Below the pieces are notes generated by a model. The model was given only the letters and a program-made list of their open reading frames with translations, had not been told where the DNA came from and searched no databases. This document shows positions 17,140-23,953 of a DNA stretch of 64,000 nt, in pieces. This stretch comes from an uncultured Gammaproteobacteria bacterium (GTDB taxonomy: Bacteria > Pseudomonadota > Gammaproteobacteria > HK1). Location of the stretch: assembly GCA_958295835.1 (NCBI GenBank), contig OY282378.1, forward strand, positions 3,001,694 through 3,065,693, given 5' to 3'. Within the stretch, counting starts at the first letter, position 1. Each line of letters begins with the position of its first letter. Position numbers and translations under genes: made by a program.

Positions 17140-18159
17140 ATGATGTCGTTCATCGACGCTCATCGGGGTCGATACGGGGTCGGGCCGGTCCCCGCTTTCG
17201 CGGGGATGACATGCGCCGAGGTGCCGCGCGCCCCATCGACGTACTCCGAGCACAAGGCGCGCGGAGGGGAGCCGGAGCGCGCGCCGGGGCGGGTGCGCCG
17301 CGACGGGTGGTTGTGCGGGGAGATCCGCCGGGTGGACGCCGAGCCCTTCGGGGTGTACGGGGTACGCAAGGTCTGGCGCCAGCTTCGCCGTGAAGGGGTC
17401 GCGGTGGCGCGTTGCACGCCTGCCCCCGAGTCCCATCGGGGGGTGGCGCGGCTGATGCGCCGGATGGAGCTGCAAGGGGCGGTGCGGGGCCAGCGGGCGA
17501 AGACCACGCACCCGGTGGTGCAGGGCGAGCGCCCCGATGACCGGGTGAATCGGGAGTTCAAGGTCAGCCGCCCGAATGCGCTGTGGGTGTCGGACCCCCG
17601 ATTCCATCACTCGGGGGCAGGCTCTGACCCCCGTTTCCACGGGGGCAGGCTCTATGTGGCGACGTGGCGGGGGTTCGCCTACACGGCCTTCGTCATCGAC
17701 GCCTATGCGCGGCGTATCGTGGGCTGGCGGGTGTCGCATTCACTGCACACGGACTTGGCCCTCGATGCCCTCGAACAGGCCCTTCACGAGCGCCGTGCGC
17801 CGCGTGAAGGACTCATCCACCACAGCGTCAGGGGCGTGCAGTCTCTCTCGTTGCGCTACACCGAGCGCCTCGTACAGATGGGCATCGCGCCCTCGGTGGG
17901 AAGCGTGGGCGACTCCTACGACAACGCGCTGGCCGAGTCCATCATCGGGCTGTACAAGACGGAACTCATCTGTCATTCCCGCGAAAGCGGGAACCAGCGC
18001 GGCCCGTGGCGTCACTGCGAGGCGGTGGAGCTCGCCACCCTCCACTGGGTGCACTGGTACAACCACCGACGCCTGTTCGAACCCCTCGGACATGTGCCTC
18101 CGGCTGAATTCGAGGCACACTACGACCACCAACTGCGAGAGTCGGCGATGGCCGCTTGA
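17140..18159 (+). CDS. IS3-family transposase orfB (DDE), carrying inserted REP-like hairpins and a lost catalytic Asp
   Basis: 339 residues from ATG 17140. The rve-type integrase core is recognisable: NALWVSD (first Asp), [17 protein letters not shown] and [17 protein letters not shown] (the Glu). The second catalytic Asp, normally in HHSDRGSQY, is replaced: the sequence reads HHSVRGVQS. Three stretches alien to the family ([32 protein letters not shown]) are encoded by palindromic hairpins, all in frame. The product is therefore probably inactive although the frame is open. It would need programmed frameshifting with orfA in a normal IS3 element. Confidence 0.82.
   Translation: MMSFIDAHRGRYGVGPVPAFAGMTCAEVPRAPSTYSEHKARGGEPERAPGRVRRDGWLCGEIRRVDAEPFGVYGVRKVWRQLRREGVAVARCTPAPESHRGVARLMRRMELQGAVRGQRAKTTHPVVQGERPDDRVNREFKVSRPNALWVSDPRFHHSGAGSDPRFHGGRLYVATWRGFAYTAFVIDAYARRIVGWRVSHSLHTDLALDALEQALHERRAPREGLIHHSVRGVQSLSLRYTERLVQMGIAPSVGSVGDSYDNALAESIIGLYKTELICHSRESGNQRGPWRHCEAVELATLHWVHWYNHRRLFEPLGHVPPAEFEAHYDHQLRESAMAA
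17189..17206. repeat. REP-like hairpin 2 within orfB, in frame
   Basis: TCCCCGC-TTTC-GCGGGGA followed by TGAC. It adds the residues PAFAGMT after the family segment [11 protein letters not shown] without breaking the frame. Confidence 0.85.
17595..17645. repeat. REP-like hairpins 3a and 3b within orfB, in frame
   Basis: CCCCCGA...TCGGGGG (17595-17617) followed by CCCCCGT-TTCC-ACGGGGG (17628-17645), each followed by GCAGGCTC. They sit directly after the first catalytic Asp of the transposase (WVSD) and add about 18 residues in frame. The IS remnant at 52331-52725 contains only the first of the two, so 3b came later. Confidence 0.85.
17976..17993. repeat. REP-like hairpin 4 within orfB, in frame
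   Basis: TTCCCGC-GAAA-GCGGGAA, the opposite orientation to the others, adding CHSRESGN between the family segments KTELI and RGPWRH with the frame kept. Confidence 0.85.
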
Positions 18160-19400
18160 CTCAAGCCAATCACCCTCCGGGAAACCCGGGGCGGTTCAAG
18201 AATCTCGTCCTTATGAGCTTCGCGCCAGGAAGCGGTGAGGCTGCCGGAAAACGCCCTGCCGAGCAGGACGCCGAAGAGATCGGCAATGCGTTGTGCGGAT
18301 TGTATCCGCGCTCGATGAATGGACGTCAGATTCATCAGCCTCGACCGGAAGCGGCGCTGCCTCTGCATGGGCGGCAAGGGCAATTCGATCGATTCGACGA
18401 TCCGCTTCGAGATTTCCTTGAACGTGGCCCCACGGCCAAGCGATTGCAGGTACGTCATGCGGATCTTGCACCAGCCGAACAGATACCAGGGATCGACGAC
18501 GGGGCCGCAGATGAGGTTCTTGAATCCCTGGTTGGTGCACATCGGGACACCGGCGACCGCGACGAGCCCGATCGGAGCCCTGGAAGAGAGAAGAACCGAG
18601 CCCTCGGGCACCATCGCGGCAGAGCAGCTTGCCAAGCCTTCCTCGGTCAGCGTGCGCGCCGTGTGATCGAGGGACCAGCCATCGAGCTCCGACAGATCCT
18701 TCGGGGTTGCCCATCGGATTCCTCCGCCCCAGAACTCCGGGCGTTCCGTCTTGGGTGTCGCCCCCGAAACGATGTCGCACACTTCACCGATCCGCTTGAC
18801 CGGCCATTGCATCGGATTCGTTGCGGGGTCGCCGAACATGCGGACGAAGAGGGACGGGAGGATGCGGTCGGCTTTGGCATCGGTTTCGGCGCGGAGACGG
18901 CGGAGATTATCCGCTTGGTCGAGTATCTCGACGATACGGCGCTGCTCCGCCAGAGGTGGGAGAGGAATCTCGACCTGTCTTACGTCCTTTTCGGAAACCG
19001 CGGGGTAGTTTGCGCCTCTGACCTGTGCCGTCAGCGCCGCAACGAATCCCGGAGTGATCGTACGATAGAACAGGTAGCGTGGTTCGATGACGGCGGGGTT
19101 CGGTCGAAGGACACAAAACCCCGTCGAGGCAATATGGCTGTCAAGATACGCCGGCACCATCGCAACGGCGTTGAGGTTCGGACGCACCGTCGACACCAGG
19201 ACGTCGTCCTTGCGAATAGCTTTTCTTGCACGGCTCGGAGCGTCGGCACCTAATAATGTTCGATGTTCCGCAATCGCCTTGCAAGTACGATCGATTCCGG
19301 AAATGTCGACGTAATGGAACTCACTGGCAGGCTCCCGGCCTGGATCGCGCAGTTCAGCAGGCTTGCAGACCTCGGCGATGGTTACGACATTCCATCTCAT
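18120..19400 (-). CDS. hsdS: Type I restriction-modification specificity subunit
   Basis: 426 residues from ATG 19400, overlapping the HEPN stop (TGATG). HsdS carries two target-recognition domains that choose the DNA site. TRD1 is followed by EIPLPPLAEQRRIVEILDQA (about residue 150) and TRD2 by IELPLPPMQRQRRF (about 345), the standard central and distal conserved regions. The gene has a normal ending FSGSLTASWREAH, then continues DEIL and 25 residues (EPPRVSRRV... to SWWS) encoded by the right end of the IS element; the stop is inside the IS. The IS thus replaced the native stop while leaving the specificity domains intact. Confidence 0.9.
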   Translation of the reverse strand: MRWNVVTIAEVCKPAELRDPGREPASEFHYVDISGIDRTCKAIAEHRTLLGADAPSRARKAIRKDDVLVSTVRPNLNAVAMVPAYLDSHIASTGFCVLRPNPAVIEPRYLFYRTITPGFVAALTAQVRGANYPAVSEKDVRQVEIPLPPLAEQRRIVEILDQADNLRRLRAETDAKADRILPSLFVRMFGDPATNPMQWPVKRIGEVCDIVSGATPKTERPEFWGGGIRWATPKDLSELDGWSLDHTARTLTEEGLASCSAAMVPEGSVLLSSRAPIGLVAVAGVPMCTNQGFKNLICGPVVDPWYLFGWCKIRMTYLQSLGRGATFKEISKRIVESIELPLPPMQRQRRFRSRLMNLTSIHRARIQSAQRIADLFGVLLGRAFSGSLTASWREAHKDEILEPPRVSRRVIGLSQAAIADSRSWWS

Positions 19401-19798
19401 CACGATCTCTCTGCATCCGGGAGCCGTTGGCGGACTTGTCGTCTCAGAGCTTCCAGACGCAGCACGGCTTCCTGCCGATCGATCGGTGATGCCTCGTTCT
19501 CGAACGACCCGTAGCGGAGTTGAACGGCATACGGGTTGTACTCGATCAGATCCTCGAAGCGCCCGGCTTCGGGTTCCCGTCTTTCCACAAGGCGCAGCAG
19601 ATAATCCAGATCGTGGGTCAGCGGGTACGGTTCGCCCAACAGGATGATCCAGACCTTGAACAATTTTTCGGCCGCCTGCTGCGCATGGAATCCGGCGATC
19701 TCGTCGGCGAAGATGGCTGGATCGTCCATGCCCCGGAGTGCGCGGAGGTCGCGTTCGGCCGCTCCCAGAAGGGTGCGGGCGTCGTCAAGGCCGCTCAT
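19400..19798 (-). CDS. HEPN-domain protein (probable toxin/RNase) of an MNT-HEPN pair
   Basis: 132 residues from ATG 19798. The HEPN core shows HAQQAAEKLFKVWIILLG (about residues 37-54), the conserved A-E-K helix, and PLTHDLDYLLRLVE, whose THDL corresponds to the catalytic-loop region of HEPN RNases (often RxxxxH; the Arg is not obvious here). It overlaps the upstream nucleotidyltransferase by 14 bases and ends at the hsdS start, so all are translated as one unit. HEPN-MNT pairs act as toxin and AMP- or adenylyl-transferring antitoxin; inside an hsd operon it may act as a guard. Confidence 0.85.
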   Translation of the reverse strand: MSGLDDARTLLGAAERDLRALRGMDDPAIFADEIAGFHAQQAAEKLFKVWIILLGEPYPLTHDLDYLLRLVERREPEAGRFEDLIEYNPYAVQLRYGSFENEASPIDRQEAVLRLEALRRQVRQRLPDAERS

Positions 19799-20120
19799 AA
19801 AGCACCTTCCCTTCCCGAAGCGCCTGTGCCAGAACGTGGTTGAGGGAGTCGCGCCATAATGCAACCTCGTCGAGGCTGTAGACAAGAATGTCCTTCGGGA
19901 CGACAAAACTGGACAGCGCCCGCCAAAGACGGACTGCCTCCAACCGCCGGCTCCGGGTCTTCCCGAAAGGTTCGGATTCGACGACCACCAGATCCACGTC
20001 CGATGCCTCCCTTGCGTCGCCGCGTGCTCGGGAGCCAAACAGGATCACCTGTTCGGGATCGACTGCTTCGACGATGGCCCGGACCATCTGGTCGAGGAGC
20101 TCGTCGGTCACAGGGGTCAT
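19785..20120 (-). CDS. MNT-type minimal nucleotidyltransferase (antitoxin)
   Basis: 111 residues from ATG 20120, overlapping the hsdM stop by ATGA. The nucleotidyltransferase signature is intact: LFGSRARGDAREASDVDLVV (about residues 27-46), with G-S-x-R-x-G and the D-x-D pair that hold Mg-nucleotide. MNT proteins in this arrangement modify and silence the HEPN toxin. Its position between hsdM and the HEPN gene couples expression to the modification subunit. Confidence 0.9.
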   Translation of the reverse strand: MTPVTDELLDQMVRAIVEAVDPEQVILFGSRARGDAREASDVDLVVVESEPFGKTRSRRLEAVRLWRALSSFVVPKDILVYSLDEVALWRDSLNHVLAQALREGKVLYERP

Positions 20121-21766
20121 TGCTCCACCTCGCTCAGGAGCTTCTCCAGCCCCGCGGCAATCTCGCGCTCGATCGCGAGCACGTCGCATATCAGCTCCGC
20201 CGGGTCCTCGTCGGGTGCTTTCTCCGCCACGTGCGGCTTGTAGCGCGATGCGGCAAGGTTGTAGTCATTCTCGACGATGGTATCGAAAGGCGTCCACCAG
20301 CAGCGAGGCTCGTCGCTGCCGGGTTCGAGGACGGTCCCGGCTTCCGCGCCCGGGGGCTCACGGTAACGCGACGCCTTGTACTCGCCCCACACCGAGAGCA
20401 GGCCCGGGACGTCGTTCTTCTCCGGCGTCTCGGGACGGCCGCCGCTCTGGATCTTGTCGGGGTCGTAGCCGTCGTTGCGGATCTCGTAGAACCAGACGTG
20501 CCCGGTGGCGGCCCGGCCTTCGGCGGGTTCGACCACGGGGCGGCGGAAGACGATGACGGAGGTCTTGACCCCGGCGTAGGGCCTGAAGACCCCGGCCGGC
20601 AGCGAGACCACCGCCAGCAGCTCGAACTCGCGCAACAGCTTCTCACGCAACTCCCTGTGCGCTCTGGTCGAGCCGAACAGCGCGCCTTCCGGCACCACCA
20701 CCGCACAACGCCCGCCCGGCGCCAGCGAGCGGAGCATCAGGGCGAGGAACAGCAACTCGCTCTTCTTCGATCGGGTCGGCAGGTCCCGCCGGATCGATTC
20801 CCTGGGGATCTGGCCGGCAAAGGGCGGGTTCGAGAGGATCACCCGGTAGCGCCGGTGCAGATCATCCTGGGTGAGGCCGCTCATCTCGGAGAGGACGTTC
20901 GCGCGCTTCAGACCCGCGCGGCGGACCCCGTGGAGCACCAAGTTCATCATCGCGATCCGCATCATCTGGCGCGATACGTCGGTGCCATGGATCGAGGCTT
21001 CGAGCCGGCGCCAGTCGGGGATCTTCTCGCCGGGACCCTTCCGGTAGGTCTGGAGGGTCGGGAGCGCCTTCCTGACCTCTTCGAGGGTCTGGTCGCGCTT
21101 CTCCAGCCAGTCCTCGCCGTAGATCGGCACGTCCTCCGGGACCTCGCTGTAGCGGGCGAGGATGTGGTCCACGGCGTCGATGAGGAAGCCCGCGGTGCCG
21201 CAGGCGGGATCGTAGAGGGTGTCGCCGAGGTCCGGGTCCACCATCTCGACCATGAAGGCGCGGATCTGGCGTGGGGTGCGGAATTGCCCGTTCAGCGCGG
21301 ACTGGCCGAGGTGGGTCAGGAGATATTCGAAGACGTCGCCCTTGACGTCGGAACCGAGCTTGCGGAATTCGATCGAGTCGAGCTCGTCCACCACTTGCTT
21401 GAACACGTTGGGATCGGTGATTTCCAGGACCGCGTCGCGAAAGTACCCGGCGACCCGTGGCTCGTCCTTCACGAGCGAGGCCATGTAGGCGAACACCTCG
21501 TCGCGAACGAAGTCGCGTAGCGCGGCGCCGCTCTTGAAGCGCCACCTGGACCAGCGGTAGCGCTCGGCCTGCAAGGGAAAGAGACGCGCCCCGTTGCCGC
21601 CGGCGCCGAGGCGGTCCCTGAGCTCGCGGGCCGCCTCTTCCTCGTCGAGGAGCTTCAGATAGATGAGATAGGAGATCTGCTCGATGTAGGTGACGGGGTT
21701 CGTCACCCCGCCGGCCCACAGGACGTCGGTGATCCGGTCGAGCTTGCGGCGGAGGCTCTGATCCAT
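20117..21766 (-). CDS. hsdM: Type I restriction-modification DNA methylase subunit
   Basis: 549 residues from ATG 21766. N-terminal helical HsdM domain (DRITDVLWAGG, EQISYLIYLKLLDE), then an N6-adenine methylase domain with the SAM motif DPACGTAGF (about 186-194) and catalytic NPPF (about 313-316). It methylates adenine at the HsdS target, using S-adenosylmethionine. All motifs are intact, so modification is probably functional even though the R subunit is altered. The open frame continues upstream, but 21766 fits the family start. Its stop overlaps the MNT start. Confidence 0.95.
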   Translation of the reverse strand: MDQSLRRKLDRITDVLWAGGVTNPVTYIEQISYLIYLKLLDEEEAARELRDRLGAGGNGARLFPLQAERYRWSRWRFKSGAALRDFVRDEVFAYMASLVKDEPRVAGYFRDAVLEITDPNVFKQVVDELDSIEFRKLGSDVKGDVFEYLLTHLGQSALNGQFRTPRQIRAFMVEMVDPDLGDTLYDPACGTAGFLIDAVDHILARYSEVPEDVPIYGEDWLEKRDQTLEEVRKALPTLQTYRKGPGEKIPDWRRLEASIHGTDVSRQMMRIAMMNLVLHGVRRAGLKRANVLSEMSGLTQDDLHRRYRVILSNPPFAGQIPRESIRRDLPTRSKKSELLFLALMLRSLAPGGRCAVVVPEGALFGSTRAHRELREKLLREFELLAVVSLPAGVFRPYAGVKTSVIVFRRPVVEPAEGRAATGHVWFYEIRNDGYDPDKIQSGGRPETPEKNDVPGLLSVWGEYKASRYREPPGAEAGTVLEPGSDEPRCWWTPFDTIVENDYNLAASRYKPHVAEKAPDEDPAELICDVLAIEREIAAGLEKLLSEVEQ

Positions 21767-21870
21767 CGTCACCCTCGTCGGTTCGTATGGAACAACTCGT
21801 TCCCCACCCGTCCACGGCATTGGTCGGGGGCGCCCGCGATTTCGCGCAGCGGAATCGCGAAGCGACCGCG

Positions 21871-23733
21871 TCAGCGGTCGCCGCTCGCCACGTTGAAGAC
21901 GCCGGCGTTCAGATCGTCGATGACACTCTTCAGACCTTGCTCCCCGAACAGCGCGATCCCCTTCCCCGCAACGTCCAGGATCGAGAGAGGCGGCTCGAAT
22001 AGTTCGTCCAGGCGCACGCGCCCGACGGCGATGCCGCGATTCTTGAGCAGGGAGAGATAGGCCGCCTGGTCGGCGGTGAGCGAGCGGGAGACGAGCCAGG
22101 CCCTGAACGTCTCTTCGATCTTCTCCTCCCGGCTCTTGATGCGCAGCCTGCCGAGCGCCACGCGGATGAAGTCGATCAGGGTGCCGCCCGGCTCGCGGTA
22201 GGCGCGGCGCAAGTTCTCCTCGTTGAAATAATGCTCCGGCCGGTTGAGGCGCCGGGCAAGGGCGTCTTCCTCGTCGGGCGAGAGCCGATCGCCGTCCCGG
22301 ACCTTCCGCAGCAGCGGATCGTCCACCGCCTGCGATCGAACCGCTTCCTGCCACTCGCTCACGTACTGTTCCTTGTCGATCCGCTCGCCCTCGGGGCCGA
22401 CCTCGACGTAGGTGACCGCTTCGAGCCATTCATCCTCCAACCCCAGCTCGACGAGATTGCCCGGAGGTTCCGGCGGGGTGGCGGGGCGCTCCGGCAGGCG
22501 TCCGCCGCCCGATCCGGTGAAGACGTCCGTGTCGCTGTCGTTGAAGTACCGGTGGTTGCGGAAGAAATCGTAGATGACGAACTTGCGCTTGCCGATGTGG
22601 GGAGCGGTGCGCGTGCCGCGCCCCCGCATCTGCTGGTAGAGGATGGGGCTGCGCACGCGCCGGCACAGTACCAGATGCAGGATCTCGCGGCAGTCGAAGC
22701 CGGTATCGAGCATCCCCACGCTGACCGCGACCGTCGGCCAGGTCTCGGTCCTGAACTTTCGAATGAGGGCGTCGGCATCGGCGACGTCGGAGGTGACGAC
22801 CTCGGCGTAGCGGCCCTGGTACTCGGGATGCCGCTCGTTCAGGTACTGAGCGAGGCGCGCGGCGTGATGCTTGGTGATGGCGAACACGATCGCCTTGCCG
22901 GGACCGGGCTCCTGGCCGGGGGCGAGTTCCCGGTACTGCTCCCAGGCGAGGCGGTCGAACTCCTGCATCATGAGGCGGTTCGTCGCCTCGTTGGTCCACC
23001 GCCGCTCGAAGGCGGCCGGATCGTAGTGCTCGTCGCCGACGGCGGCGCCCTCGGCTGCTATCTCGGTGATGCCGACCGCGAAACGGTATGGGACGAGGAA
23101 GCCGTCGGGGAGGTCGAGCACGGCGACGAACTCGCCGATCACCCGCAGATCGCCTTCGGCGCCGGGGGTGAAGACGAGAACGTGGAACACGGGGTCGGGA
23201 TTCAGGGGCTTCAGCCGGATCTCGCGGTGGCTCCAGCCGCCTTCCGCGGAAGCGGCCTTCGTGCTCTCGTACTTCTTGACCGAGAACTCGCCGCCCAGGG
23301 CGGGATCGGTCACGCCGCGCTGCCAGACGAGCACCAGCCTGCCCTGGCGGCTGCCGCCCCGGTCGGTACGAAACAGGCAATGGGAACCGTCCGGGATGGT
23401 GGGCTCCATCGAGCGGCCACTGACGCGCGCGACGAAGTGATCGCGCGTGAGACGAACGGATCCGGGCACCGGCGCCCAACCGATCTCGTCGCCGGCCGTC
23501 CCCACGGCCCGGTCGGGTCCGAAGGCGCCGCCGGTGGCCGTCAGGTCATACACGGGAGCATGGGTCTCGAACGGACGGGCGTCGAGCCGATCGACCCATA
23601 CATCGGCTTGCGGAGAATCCGGCGCCTGGATCTCGGTACCGACCATCGATTTGTCGTGCAGGTCCCAGCCGGCCTGACGCAGCAGATAGTCGATCACGAT
23701 CCGCGCGTCCGCTTCGGTATCGCGGGGGGTCAC
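21871..23733 (-). CDS. Chimeric HsdR-like protein: S24 peptidase domain fused to a type I restriction helicase half, motor half missing
   Basis: 620 residues from GTG 23733, in one unbroken frame. Residues 1-35 resemble the HsdR N-terminus (EADARIVIDYLLRQAGWDL). Residues about 58-207 are an S24/LexA-like peptidase: GRSMEPTIPDG with candidate Ser108, and FSVKKYES with candidate Lys153/154. From about 210 it is HsdR again but only the second helicase domain onward: KAIVFAITKHHAARL, VSVGMLDTGFDCRE, QMRGRGTR and IYDFFRN, then the C-terminal helical part. Walker A, DEAH box and the PD-(D/E)XK nuclease are absent; HsdR is usually 800-1,000 residues. Restriction is therefore unlikely; a damage-responsive peptidase-helicase role is possible but unproven. 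It is 104 bases upstream of hsdM. Confidence 0.85.
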   Translation of the reverse strand: MTPRDTEADARIVIDYLLRQAGWDLHDKSMVGTEIQAPDSPQADVWVDRLDARPFETHAPVYDLTATGGAFGPDRAVGTAGDEIGWAPVPGSVRLTRDHFVARVSGRSMEPTIPDGSHCLFRTDRGGSRQGRLVLVWQRGVTDPALGGEFSVKKYESTKAASAEGGWSHREIRLKPLNPDPVFHVLVFTPGAEGDLRVIGEFVAVLDLPDGFLVPYRFAVGITEIAAEGAAVGDEHYDPAAFERRWTNEATNRLMMQEFDRLAWEQYRELAPGQEPGPGKAIVFAITKHHAARLAQYLNERHPEYQGRYAEVVTSDVADADALIRKFRTETWPTVAVSVGMLDTGFDCREILHLVLCRRVRSPILYQQMRGRGTRTAPHIGKRKFVIYDFFRNHRYFNDSDTDVFTGSGGGRLPERPATPPEPPGNLVELGLEDEWLEAVTYVEVGPEGERIDKEQYVSEWQEAVRSQAVDDPLLRKVRDGDRLSPDEEDALARRLNRPEHYFNEENLRRAYREPGGTLIDFIRVALGRLRIKSREEKIEETFRAWLVSRSLTADQAAYLSLLKNRGIAVGRVRLDELFEPPLSILDVAGKGIALFGEQGLKSVIDDLNAGVFNVASGDR

Positions 23734-23953
23734 CGGAGGTTTCTCGGCCGGGATTGCATCGCTCGGAGCAGGTGCGGCGTCATCACGCCGTCGCTTCGTG
23801 ATGATTCATCGATCATCGCGCCAGTGCAGGAAAATGGTCCTTGCCCGCCGGTTCGCCGCGGCTCGAAAGTCGTCCCTTCTCGACCTCGAACCGAACCCGG
23901 GCGGACATGCTCCAAGGGGCGGCCTCATGGCGCAGAGCGATCGCCCCCGCGAT

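Larger units (their letters stand above)
16707..18198 (+). mobile_element. IS3-family insertion sequence, 1,492 bp
   Basis: Ends are inverted repeats: TGAACCGCCCCGGG then AATCCCGGAG at the left, and the complement at the right (TGAACCGCCCCGGG then TTTCCCGGAGG), continuing as a looser match to TTGAGTC. The element contains overlapping orfA- and orfB-type transposase frames. No target duplication is visible (GGC at the left flank, AGA at the right), which suggests a rearrangement through IS copies. Remnants of the same element occur at 45490-45562 and 52331-52725. It truncates the helicase remnant on one side and runs into hsdS on the other. Confidence 0.9.

Noticed and set aside
16707..18198. 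Target-site duplication flanking the IS3 element
   Set aside because: The three bases on the left (GGC) and right (AGA) differ, and longer direct repeats are absent.
21767..22429. Longer hsdM starting upstream at 22429
   Set aside because: The extra frame overlaps the HsdR-like gene antiparallel to no known domain and the family start is at 21766.
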